Assembly (NCBI GenBank): GCA_944323935.1
Contig: CALUUJ010000018.1
Location: forward strand, 1-33,549
DNA: 33,549 nucleotides
From: Candidatus Gastranaerophilales bacterium
Lineage (GTDB): Bacteria; Cyanobacteriota; Vampirovibrionia; Gastranaerophilales; Gastranaerophilaceae
Direction: 5' to 3'
A program made the position numbers and the translations under genes. The notes beneath the pieces were generated by a model. It was given only the letters and a program-made list of their open reading frames with translations, had not been told where the DNA came from and made no database searches. Below are positions 22,869 to 30,347 of the stretch, one piece after another (the first letter of the stretch is position 1; the number at the start of each line of letters is the position of its first letter).

Positions 22869-23957
22869 TTACTCTCCATATTCACCTAAACCTTCTTCTA
22901 CTAACGAACAAAGATTACTGTACAAAGCACAAATGACATCGCTTCTTACATCTTTATTTTTATCATTTGATATTTTTATAAGATACTCACTTTGAAAATT
23001 GAATGCATCTATTTCAATTATTGATGAAAGATATTCTTCATAACTTGACTCATCTGTTCTTCCTATTCCTTGTAATCCATCAATTTCATCTGGTAAAAGA
23101 TTATTTCTAACAGATAAAAATCTTGTGTCATCAGGTAATATTGAAAATTTTATCTTGGTATCTTTGTCAAGTATCTTTTGGGGGTTATAGTTTAAAGCAT
23201 AACTAAAATCAGTTATATCTATTTGAGGAGGTACAAAATCAGGTTCGATTTCTTGAATTTCTTTGTAGACACTAATTATTTCCTGCGACGTTTCATCAAT
23301 TTGTTTCTTTTTCTCATAATGTGCTTCTTTGTATATTTGATAGCATTCATCGGTTGATGCCATCAAATGTGACTGTACAAAATGTCTTAATTCATGAGCA
23401 AATACACTGCGTAAATATAGTTCTTTCTCATCGTCAGTAAGTTTTACCGCTACTGCATCAGGTACATCCTCTCTTATCTTTCCTAAAAATATATTTGCAT
23501 CATCACCAAACTTAACATTTCCAAAAACATTACTAATAGAACCACTTTCATCTTTTTTGCATATTAAGAAACAATCATTATCAATTATTTTATTGTTAAT
23601 CTTTAATATATTATCATTAAAAGAATATGAAGCTTGAGTTTGACTTGATTCTTCTCCTTCAATAAATAATATTTCTGGTTTTTTAAATCTTATTTCATTT
23701 AGTACCGGATTGCTTTTTGTTATAGTTTTTATGACATCTGAATATACTTCATTAAATATTTCTCGTATTTTTTGTTCATTAAAATGACTTCCTATTTTTT
23801 CGCATGATTCACTAGCCGGTTTTTCCACTTTACTTTTTTGAAAAGTATCAGACTGTAAAGCATTTTTAGATATTCCAAATTGAGTTGCAGGTTTTACGTT
23901 ATTTGCTAATGGATTAAAATAATTTTGATATCTTATTATTCCTGTATTTATGTTCAC
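22869..23957 (-). CDS. Putative HExxH zinc metallopeptidase-like protein
   Basis: The protein has 362 residues and no signal peptide. HELRH at 188-192 is a zincin HExxH motif in a helix (LRSVFAHELRHFVQSH). About 120 residues later comes YLSSIIEIDAF, where E315 is in the right context for the third zinc ligand of a gluzincin. The first 60 residues are loosely structured, with FGISKNALQSDTF. I know no named family. Such soluble HExxH proteins could be effectors or intracellular peptidases. It faces glmS's small neighbour across an AT-rich gap of about 70 bases. Confidence 0.65.
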   Translation of the reverse strand: MNINTGIIRYQNYFNPLANNVKPATQFGISKNALQSDTFQKSKVEKPASESCEKIGSHFNEQKIREIFNEVYSDVIKTITKSNPVLNEIRFKKPEILFIEGEESSQTQASYSFNDNILKINNKIIDNDCFLICKKDESGSISNVFGNVKFGDDANIFLGKIREDVPDAVAVKLTDDEKELYLRSVFAHELRHFVQSHLMASTDECYQIYKEAHYEKKKQIDETSQEIISVYKEIQEIEPDFVPPQIDITDFSYALNYNPQKILDKDTKIKFSILPDDTRFLSVRNNLLPDEIDGLQGIGRTDESSYEEYLSSIIEIDAFNFQSEYLIKISNDKNKDVRSDVICALYSNLCSLVEEGLGEYGE

Positions 23958-24026
23958 TATAATCTAAGCCCTTTATTATATATAAAAAAATTATTATATT
24001 TTAATTGCTTAATTTTATAATTAATT

Positions 24027-24185
24027 TTATTTAATAAAGGAGATAGAAAGAGTATAATACTCATTGTTTGCTGAAACAATTGCCCATCTTAAAATATTGA
24101 GATTCAGTTTTGATAGTTCATTTTCAATATATTTGCTTGAAATCTGTTTGTTAATTTTAATTTCTATTTCTTTAGTTATAATCAT
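24027..24185 (-). CDS. Small protein (52 aa) translationally coupled to glmS
   Basis: This frame is too short for most gene callers but is well supported. Its ATG (24183-24185) overlaps the glmS stop by one base in a TAATG junction, the hallmark of coupled genes. It reads MIITKEIEIKINKQISSKYI, then ENELSKLNLNILRWAIVSANN, then EYYTLSISFIK, with codon use like its neighbours. It has no membrane helix or Cys. The pattern suggests one alternating strand, an amphipathic helix and a second strand, that is, a small alpha/beta fold. The function is unknown. Its position suggests it modulates GlmS or UDP-GlcNAc supply, but that is an inference. Confidence 0.65.
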   Translation of the reverse strand: MIITKEIEIKINKQISSKYIENELSKLNLNILRWAIVSANNEYYTLSISFIK

Positions 24186-26032
24186 TATTCTACCGTTACT
24201 GATTTTGCGAGATTTCTAGGTTGATCAACATCTTTACCTAAAAATTCGGCAATATAATATGCTAATAATTGCAAAGGCACACAGGTAATAGCAGGTGATA
24301 AAATCTCACTAACATTTGGTATTCTTAATACTACATCAAACAATGCATCAATGCTTTTATCTTTTGAAGATGTTAGAGCAATTAATTTTGCATTTCTGGC
24401 TTTTGCTTCTTCACTATTTGAAAGAACTTTCTCATATGTAATTCCTCCGGGAATTAATATTGATAGAACAGGCATAGTTTCATCAAGCATTGCAATAGGT
24501 CCATGTTTTAGCTCGCCTGCTGCATATCCTGTTGCATTTATATAGCTGATTTCTTTTAGTTTTAACGCACCTTCATATGCTGATGCTAAATTTACACCTC
24601 TAGCAATATAAATAAAGTTTTTATATGAAGAGAACTTTCTGGCACATTTTTGTATTTCAGATGTATTGGACAGCACTTCTTCAATCTTTGTCGGCAGTTG
24701 TATTAATTCATGCTTTAAATTTTTCAAATATGAATTATCTAAAGTGCCTTTAATTTCTGCAAGATGGATTGCCAATAAATAGAATGAAATTAATTGAGCT
24801 GTATATGACTTTGTAGCTGCAACACTAACTTCGATTCCTGCATTTACAGATATTAAACTGTCTGCTAACCTTGCCATATTTGAATCTGGTCTGTTTGTAA
24901 TTATCAGTACATGTGAATTTTTGGCTTTTGCTTGTTTTATTGCTGTTATTGTATCTGCTGTTTCTCCTGATTGTGAAACTCCAATAACAAGAGTAGAAGA
25001 ATCAGTAGTGGTCTTTCTATATATATACTCACTTGATGGTTCAACATCAACTGAAATACCTGCAAAATCTTCAATTAAATATTTACCAACTAAGGCTGCA
25101 TGTAAAGATGTTCCGCAGGCTATAATTTGTATTTTATTGAGTTTCTTTAACCATTCTTTATCAATTTTTACTTCATTTAATGTAATTGGTGCATCTATAT
25201 CATACAACTTGCCGTTTAGTACATTTCTTATTACATCCGGCTGTTCATGTATTTCTTTGAGCATAAAGTGTTTATATCCAAGTTTACTTAAAGCAACTGG
25301 TTCCCAAGGTAACATTTCTATTTTTTTATTTATAATGTTTCCATCAATATCAATAACTTTTACATTATCTTTAGTTACTGTCGCAATTTCATTGTCTTCT
25401 AAATATATCGTTTTTTTTGTGTATTCAATAATTGCAGGTGTATCACTAGCTATAAAATTTTCACCTTCACCTACGCCAATAAGCATTGGGGCATGCTTTC
25501 TAGCGCCAACAATCATATTTGGAACATCTTTATGCATTACACATATTGCATATGCTCCTTGTAACTTTTTAATAGAATTTTTTACTGCAATTTCCAAATT
25601 GTTTACTTTTGAATATTCATCTGCGACCAAATGGGCAATTGTTTCAGTATCTGTTTGAGATCTGAATTTACACCCTTTTTCAATTAATTCTGAACGTAAC
25701 TCTTTATAGTTTTCTATAATTCCATTGTGTACAACAACCAATCTTCCACAACTGCAAGTATGAGGATGTGCATTAGCTAAAGATGGACTACCATGTGTTG
25801 CCCATCTTATATGTCCAATACCGCTAGTCGGGTGCTTTAATTCTTTTTTTCTTGTTTCTAGCTCATTTTTTAAATTTATCAATTTTCCTAATGTTTTGTA
25901 TATTTTAATTTCGCCTTCATCTTGGAGTGCTAAGCCTGCTGAATCATAGCCTCTGTATTCTAGATTTGTTAGTCCTTTAAAAAGAACACTTACAACATCT
26001 CCATTTCCAACATATCCGACAATTCCGCACAT
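24185..26032 (-). CDS. glmS: Glutamine-fructose-6-phosphate aminotransferase (isomerizing)
   Basis: The protein has 615 residues, close to the usual 600-610. The N-terminal class II glutaminase domain starts MCGIVGYVG, with Cys2 as nucleophile after Met removal, followed by YRGYDSAGLAL and TDTETIAHLV. Two SIS sugar-isomerase domains follow: ACGTSLHAALVGKYL, GVSQSGETADT, then LKLKEISYINATGYAAGELKHGP and the C-terminal LAKSVTVE with the conserved Lys. It makes glucosamine-6-phosphate from fructose-6-phosphate and glutamine, the first step to UDP-GlcNAc for peptidoglycan. A GGAAGAGAG ribosome site precedes the ATG. No glmS ribozyme is recognisable upstream. Confidence 0.97.
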   Translation of the reverse strand: MCGIVGYVGNGDVVSVLFKGLTNLEYRGYDSAGLALQDEGEIKIYKTLGKLINLKNELETRKKELKHPTSGIGHIRWATHGSPSLANAHPHTCSCGRLVVVHNGIIENYKELRSELIEKGCKFRSQTDTETIAHLVADEYSKVNNLEIAVKNSIKKLQGAYAICVMHKDVPNMIVGARKHAPMLIGVGEGENFIASDTPAIIEYTKKTIYLEDNEIATVTKDNVKVIDIDGNIINKKIEMLPWEPVALSKLGYKHFMLKEIHEQPDVIRNVLNGKLYDIDAPITLNEVKIDKEWLKKLNKIQIIACGTSLHAALVGKYLIEDFAGISVDVEPSSEYIYRKTTTDSSTLVIGVSQSGETADTITAIKQAKAKNSHVLIITNRPDSNMARLADSLISVNAGIEVSVAATKSYTAQLISFYLLAIHLAEIKGTLDNSYLKNLKHELIQLPTKIEEVLSNTSEIQKCARKFSSYKNFIYIARGVNLASAYEGALKLKEISYINATGYAAGELKHGPIAMLDETMPVLSILIPGGITYEKVLSNSEEAKARNAKLIALTSSKDKSIDALFDVVLRIPNVSEILSPAITCVPLQLLAYYIAEFLGKDVDQPRNLAKSVTVE

Positions 26033-26399
26033 ATATCTCTCTTCCTATAAAATACTAATAATTTATATAATACATTATAAAATAATGAAAAGATATTAAA
26101 TTATTATTAAATTTTATTATCTGAAACAAACTTATTTTTTTCTAAAAATTGTATTAATAACTAAAACTGAACTAAGGTATTTCGTGGCATTATAGACATT
26201 CTTATTAGATATATGATTTTTTTAGTTAAAATAAAAAAGATATCTAATGTTAAGAAATATTAAGAGAAATATATACTCGTAACGTCAATAATAATAAGCA
26301 CTTTGCCTTTTTAATGCAAAAAGTATATATTTAATATAGCAATTTTAAATACTTATTTTTTTTTATAAATGTAAGAGATAAAAAAAAGAGGATATGAAA
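26033..26399. promoter_or_regulatory. Divergent intergenic region between glmS and an unknown gene
   Basis: This is 367 very AT-rich bases with no reading frame of note. For the plus-strand gene a promoter TTGCCT (26303-26308)/TATATT (26326-26331) with a 17-base spacer is visible, about 70 bases before the ATG. A long AT-rich inverted repeat, ATTAGATAT (26204-26212) with ATATCTAAT (26240-26248), could form a hairpin in DNA or RNA. No riboswitch or glmS ribozyme core was recognised. Confidence 0.5.
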
Positions 26400-27128
26400 A
26401 TGGCAATTGAAAAAATGAACCTTAATTCTACACAAGACGGTATTACATTAAACGTAAATGTGTCAAGTGACAAAAAACAACAAAATAATCCATTAGTTAT
26501 CAGAGCACAAGAATTAGGAATAAATGTTGAAGCATACTATGTTTATAATGATAAAAATGAATGTATCGGTGTTGATAATGTTAAATTAAATGCCGCAATC
26601 CAAGAAGCAATGCAGGCACAAACAACTGCCATAGATAATAATAAATTTGAATATGATTCATTTGAATTTACAAAAACAGATGATGTAGATACTGTTGAGT
26701 TAGCTGATAAAGAAGCAAAATCTTCACAAAAAACAATTGATAATGAATATACTGATGCTGCATTAAAATATGCTCAATCTTTAGATCCCAATGCATTATC
26801 TACAAGTGAAGAAGGCAGACTTGTTAATCAATGGGAAGCGATAGAAGCAGATGCAAACAAATTGACAAGTTTTACTGCTCCAAATACAACTGTTCTAGAA
26901 GGTGTCAAAGAGTTTATTACAAATCTTTCAGGATTAATCAATAGCACTAAACACTATAATGCTTCAAAAGACATACAAAAAGAAAGCAGTGTTTCTATTG
27001 ATACAACAAGAGATATAGAAGATAAAAATAATAATATTGAAGTTTATGAAACAAATATCTTTACATCAAATCCTTTCAAATCAGCAGTAGAAACATTTGA
27101 TTACGAAGATGAAGAGTTAGCAGTTTAA
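26400..27128 (+). CDS. Uncharacterised acidic protein (242 aa)
   Basis: This protein is not recognised. From the ATG at 26400 it has 242 residues and no signal peptide or membrane helix. The first 60 residues look ordered (LVIRAQELGINVEAYYVYNDKNECIGVDNVKLNAAIQEAMQAQ). The rest is Asp/Glu/Asn/Thr-rich with a helical patch (AALKYAQSLDPNAL, LVNQWEAIEADANK) and a low-complexity tail. The ATG six bases upstream (26394) is possible, but the AAAGAGG ribosome site fits 26400 better. It has its own promoter and a strong terminator, so it stands alone. Confidence 0.7.
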   Translation: MAIEKMNLNSTQDGITLNVNVSSDKKQQNNPLVIRAQELGINVEAYYVYNDKNECIGVDNVKLNAAIQEAMQAQTTAIDNNKFEYDSFEFTKTDDVDTVELADKEAKSSQKTIDNEYTDAALKYAQSLDPNALSTSEEGRLVNQWEAIEADANKLTSFTAPNTTVLEGVKEFITNLSGLINSTKHYNASKDIQKESSVSIDTTRDIEDKNNNIEVYETNIFTSNPFKSAVETFDYEDEELAV

Positions 27129-27145
27129 TTTCAGAATTTAATAAT

Positions 27146-27178
27146 AAAAAGAGAAACTATTATTTAGTTTCTCTTTTT
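27146..27178. terminator. Bidirectional-type terminator
   Basis: A 14-bp perfect inverted repeat (27146-27159 with 27165-27178) has loop TTATT and A-run/T-run ends. It follows the unknown gene by 17 bases and precedes tRNA-Arg by 37 bases. Confidence 0.85.
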
Positions 27179-27215
27179 TATTAATTTGAGGTATAATATA
27201 GACAATTAATAATAT

Positions 27216-27289
27216 GCCTCTGTAGCTCAGCTGGATAGAGCGCTTCCGTCCTAAGGAAGGCGTCGCACGTTCGAATCGTGTCAGGGGTA
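27216..27289 (+). tRNA. tRNA-Arg (anticodon CCT)
   Basis: The acceptor GCCTCTG pairs with CAGGGGT (two G-U pairs), D arm AGCTCAGCTGGATAGAGC, anticodon stem CTTCC/GGAAG with loop GTCCTAA giving CCT, and T arm CGCACGTTCGAATCGTG. It is 74 nt with discriminator A and no encoded CCA. Everything after it in the window looks accessory. Confidence 0.93.
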
Positions 27290-27314
27290 TTTAAAAAAAA
27301 AGGCAGAAAACTGT

Positions 27315-27342
27315 CTTATTAATTTGAATTCAAATTAATAAG
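27315..27342. repeat. 28-bp perfect palindrome
   Basis: CTTATTAATTTGAA followed directly by its reverse complement has no loop. It overlaps the end of the adjacent small gene (stop at 27335) and lies 26 bases after tRNA-Arg. A short minus-strand hairpin GACAG-TTTT-CTGCC with a following T-run (about 27293-27314) may be that gene's terminator. Confidence 0.7.
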
Positions 27343-27562
27343 TTTTATTGTCTTTCTTGTTTTCCTTGTCACAGATGCCCTCTTTTAAGAATTTGTAGGC
27401 TAGGGTCAGACATGAAACTGAAATAACTAACCCTGCAATAACTCTGGTTGGATTCTGCTTTATTCCGGATAAACCTTCTTTTTTTAGAGCTTCTGATGTT
27501 GCTGTGATTTTTGTTCTTGAAACTTTAAGTTTTTTTGTTGTTTTAAGTGCAAAGTCATCCAT
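27335..27562 (-). CDS. Small membrane protein (75 aa), function unknown
   Basis: The 75 residues hold one hydrophobic segment at about residues 41-60 (TRVIAGLVISVSCLTLAYKFL). The N-terminal half is basic and helical (KTTKKLKVSRTKITATSEALKKEG), the C-terminal end is charged. No family is recognised. There is no clear Shine-Dalgarno, so the start and even its coding status are somewhat uncertain. It is followed by a palindrome and tRNA-Arg, and preceded on the same strand by the frameshifted membrane gene 50 bases away. Confidence 0.5.
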   Translation of the reverse strand: MDDFALKTTKKLKVSRTKITATSEALKKEGLSGIKQNPTRVIAGLVISVSCLTLAYKFLKEGICDKENKKDNKTY

Positions 27563-27612
27563 ATCGGGAACGAAATTTTTATTGAAAAAATTGCTTATGA
27601 AATATTTATCAT

Positions 27613-27978
27613 TTAATTTTCAATTCTTAAATATTTTTCCATTATTTTATTTAAGTCATCTTTTAATAAAACTTTAGTTTTTTCTTCATATTCCTTGATG
27701 TTTTTGTCATAGTTATCTATGCTGTCACTTGCAATTTTGCATATGACTTTAATTGCTTCCTTGTAAAAATTTTCCAGACACTGACTATCTTTAGTTTTTA
27801 ATAAAAAACCATACTCATTATGATATTTAGCATATTTTATAAAAATACTATCTTCTGATAAATTATCATTTAATATTGACTTTGCCACGTTTGGAATATT
27901 ATGTAAAAGTTCTAAAGATTTTGAATAAATATATTTACGCCTTAGCTCAAAAAGGTCTTGTTTTTCTTTTTCTTTCAT
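27613..27978 (-). CDS. Helical domain of a frameshifted membrane protein (C-terminal part)
   Basis: The 121 residues are helical, without membrane segments: DLFELRRKYIYSKSLELLHNI at the start and later LENFYKEAIKVICKIASDS. In many small single-pass membrane proteins of accessory regions, a TM helix and YQQW-type linker are followed by an LFxxRxxIY helix exactly like this one. The TM helix exists in another frame directly upstream (27947-28075), overlapping this start. Deleting one A from an A-run near 27960 fuses the two into one protein of about 155 residues. So this is either a broken gene, slippage, or coupled small genes. The function is unknown. Confidence 0.55.
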   Translation of the reverse strand: MKEKEKQDLFELRRKYIYSKSLELLHNIPNVAKSILNDNLSEDSIFIKYAKYHNEYGFLLKTKDSQCLENFYKEAIKVICKIASDSIDNYDKNIKEYEEKTKVLLKDDLNKIMEKYLRIEN

Positions 27979-28075
27979 TTGTTATCCATTGCTGATATGC
28001 AATATAAGTTCCTAAAATTGTAATTGAAATAGGAATGAAAGCGTTTAAATATTTAATTATTGTTTCTATATCCAT
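27947..28075 (-). CDS. N-terminal membrane segment of a frameshifted gene (42 aa)
   Basis: It reads MDIETIIKYLNAFIPISITI, then LGTYIAYQQWITNERKRK, then three to four residues before TGA. It has one TM helix (about residues 11-28). The YQQW-containing linker is typical of small proteins whose next residues would be an LFxxR helix, and that helix follows in the +1 frame. The overlap with the next frame covers 32 bases. Its position 532 bases upstream of the SPARSA operon, on the other strand, places it in the same accessory region. Confidence 0.45.
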   Translation of the reverse strand: MDIETIIKYLNAFIPISITILGTYIAYQQWITNERKRKTRPF

Positions 28076-28607
28076 AAAACTAATAATAGCATAGTCAAAC
28101 AAGAAGGGAGTAAACTAAGACAAAAAAACACAGTTGGATTATCAAAATGCCAACAGAGCAAGCAACACCTGAGGAAATTGAGGGAACGAAAATCGAAACT
28201 TTACAATCTGCTCGTATGTTGGGCTTTTGAAGCATATTGCAAAGAAAATGATATGGAAGATTCTAGAGGGGAGTTGAACTCATGAATGCCAATAAGAATA
28301 AGACTTTTAGAAATTTTTAAAATTCTTATTATTTGTTTGTAAATGTAAAGAAACATCTTAGATGATTATTTGTAACAGAGAAAATGAGTATTTAATAAAT
28401 TAAGATTCTACTTCATCTTTGTCTCGTTAGGATTTAATTCATTCGAAGATAAGATGTTTTGATTAGCTTGATTACCCAAAGGTGGTGTTGTAATTCGCCA
28501 ATAATTTTAAGAAAAACGACAAGAAAAATTGAGAAAAATGTTAATCTTTTATTAATAAAAATAAATAAAGTCTGTATTTGAACTATAATAATAAAATAGG
28601 TAGCGGG
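28076..28607. other. Gene-poor stretch before the SPARSA operon, with possible gene remnant
   Basis: No intact gene is present. At 28147-28230 a 27-codon frame (MPTEQATPEEIEGTKIETLQ...) runs into a second frame encoding WAFEAYCKENDMEDSRGELNS up to 28285. The two together look like one short frameshifted remnant. An inverted repeat AATAAGAAT (28291-28299)/ATTCTTATT (28322-28330) could terminate it. A TATAAT at 28584-28589 lies 18 bases before the SIR2-gene ATG and is its likely -10 box; no good -35 is seen. Confidence 0.4.
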
Positions 28608-30347
28608 ATGGAATATAAAGAGTTTTTAAATATATTTAAATTAAAAGGGCAACATTTTATGTGGTTTCTTGGTGCAGGAACTTCTGTTTCTGCGGGAGTT
28701 CCTTCTGCCTCAAATTTAATAGATCAATTCAAATTAAATATATTTTGTAAAAATACCAGTTCAAATCCGAAACTATACTACGATTTGTCTAATCCAATAG
28801 CAAGACAATCTTTACAAAATTATTTTATTGAAAATAAAATAGTTCCTAATCCTGACGAGAATGAGTATGCATATTATTTTGAAAAAGCATATCCATTAGA
28901 AGAACTCAGACAACAAGTAATCGAAAAGGTTGTAAAAGGTCGTTCTCCATCATACGGTCAAGAAATATTAGCTTCACTGATGAAACTGAACCTTTGCCGA
29001 ATAGTTTGGACAACAAACTTTGATAAGCTAATAGAAAATGCGGCTTCAAAATTGTATAATACTACAGATGAACTTACTGTTTCAACATTAGATAGCAATA
29101 ATATAGCTAGAGATGCTATAAATAATGAGAAATGGCCCTTATTAATTAAATTGCACGGAGATTTTCAATCAAAAAAAATTAAAAATACAAATAGCGAATT
29201 AGAGAAGCAGGATACAGAATATCGTAAATTATTAATAGAACAATGCCAACGATATGGATTAATAGTTGCAGGATATAGTGGTCGAGATGAGTCCATTATG
29301 AGTTCTTTCCGTGAAGCATTGGAGAATGGAAATGCATTCCCACATGGATTATTATGGTTAATGAGAGCAGGAGAAGAACCTTGTAGCAAATTGAAAAATC
29401 TAATATTTAGAGCAAAAGAATTAAATGTTAATGCTGAAATTATTAATATACAAAATTTTGATGAAGTAATGGGGGATATATTAAAGCAAATTGAAAATAT
29501 ACCAGATGATATTATAAAATACTTAAATACGAAAATGCCCAAAGCCACATTTCCACCATTACCAAGCAAAGGGAAGAATTTCCCCGTTTTAAGAATGAAC
29601 GCATTACCAATTCTTGAATATCCTTTAAATTGTAAATTAATAGATTGTGAGATTGGTGGATTTGAAGAAATTCAAAAAGCGATTAAAAAAGCAAATACCA
29701 ATATCGTTGCTATGCGAAAAAAAGAAGGTGTGATAGCCTTTGGACAATTAAATGAATTACAAAAAACTTTTTCAACTTATAAATTAAAAAGTATAGTTGA
29801 TTACACTTTAAATCAAGAATTATTGCTAGAAGGGAAACAAGAATTAAATTTATTGTATAAACTGTTAATTAAATGTCTTGAACAAGATTTACCGATTATC
29901 GGGAAGTATCGTGGTCGTAGTCATTACATAATACTTGATAAAAATAAAATAAACCCTCAAAAATTTGCTAATTGGCAAAGAGGACAATATCAATTTGCAG
30001 AATATTGTTATGGTAAAATTCCAAATACAAATATTGAATGGGTTCAAGCTTTAAAAATATCGGCAGAATTTAGATTTGAGCAATTATGGTTAATATTAGA
30101 ACCTAAAATATGGGTAGAACCTAAAGAATATGATGAAAATATTACAAACAAAATTAAAACATTTATTAATTCCAAATATTCAAATAGAATGAATAGTGTA
30201 AGTAACCTATTTTTAGATAAGTGGATAAATTTATTAATTGGTAAAAATAAAAACAAAGAGTTAATGCTATTTCAATCGTCTGAAAAAGACATATCTCCTA
30301 AATTTATTGTTAATGGAACTACGGCATATAGTAGAGGTGGTGAATAA
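28608..30347 (+). CDS. SIR2-APAZ effector of a short-Argonaute (SPARSA-type) defence system
   Basis: The protein has 579 residues from the ATG at 28608. An N-terminal SIR2 domain (about 1-290) shows FLGAGTSVSAGVPS (GAGTS 22-26), TTNFDK (135-140), KLHGDF (181-186) and VAGYSGRDES (220-229), the NAD-binding and catalytic set. The remaining 290 residues fit an APAZ domain, the partner of short Argonautes, by size and position and because the next gene is a short pAgo. In known SPARSA systems, guide-directed recognition of invader DNA activates the SIR2 domain to destroy NAD(P)+, causing abortive defence. The TTG at 28578 was rejected since it precedes the -10 box at 28584. The stop TAA overlaps the pAgo ATG by one base. 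Confidence 0.9.
   Translation: MEYKEFLNIFKLKGQHFMWFLGAGTSVSAGVPSASNLIDQFKLNIFCKNTSSNPKLYYDLSNPIARQSLQNYFIENKIVPNPDENEYAYYFEKAYPLEELRQQVIEKVVKGRSPSYGQEILASLMKLNLCRIVWTTNFDKLIENAASKLYNTTDELTVSTLDSNNIARDAINNEKWPLLIKLHGDFQSKKIKNTNSELEKQDTEYRKLLIEQCQRYGLIVAGYSGRDESIMSSFREALENGNAFPHGLLWLMRAGEEPCSKLKNLIFRAKELNVNAEIINIQNFDEVMGDILKQIENIPDDIIKYLNTKMPKATFPPLPSKGKNFPVLRMNALPILEYPLNCKLIDCEIGGFEEIQKAIKKANTNIVAMRKKEGVIAFGQLNELQKTFSTYKLKSIVDYTLNQELLLEGKQELNLLYKLLIKCLEQDLPIIGKYRGRSHYIILDKNKINPQKFANWQRGQYQFAEYCYGKIPNTNIEWVQALKISAEFRFEQLWLILEPKIWVEPKEYDENITNKIKTFINSKYSNRMNSVSNLFLDKWINLLIGKNKNKELMLFQSSEKDISPKFIVNGTTAYSRGGE

Noticed and set aside
24921..25658. 245-codon plus-strand frame inside glmS
   Set aside because: It is the antisense shadow of a complete, well-conserved glmS and lacks family resemblance.
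26033..26399. A glmS ribozyme upstream of glmS
   Set aside because: No conserved core or cleavage site just before the start; the region is plain AT-rich sequence with promoters.
28147..28285. Short frames as a third SPARSA gene
   Set aside because: Broken by a frame change, separated by over 300 bases from the operon and without a domain.
28578..28607. TTG start for the SIR2-APAZ gene
   Set aside because: It would precede the TATAAT at 28584-28589; the ATG at 28608 fits the SIR2 family start better.
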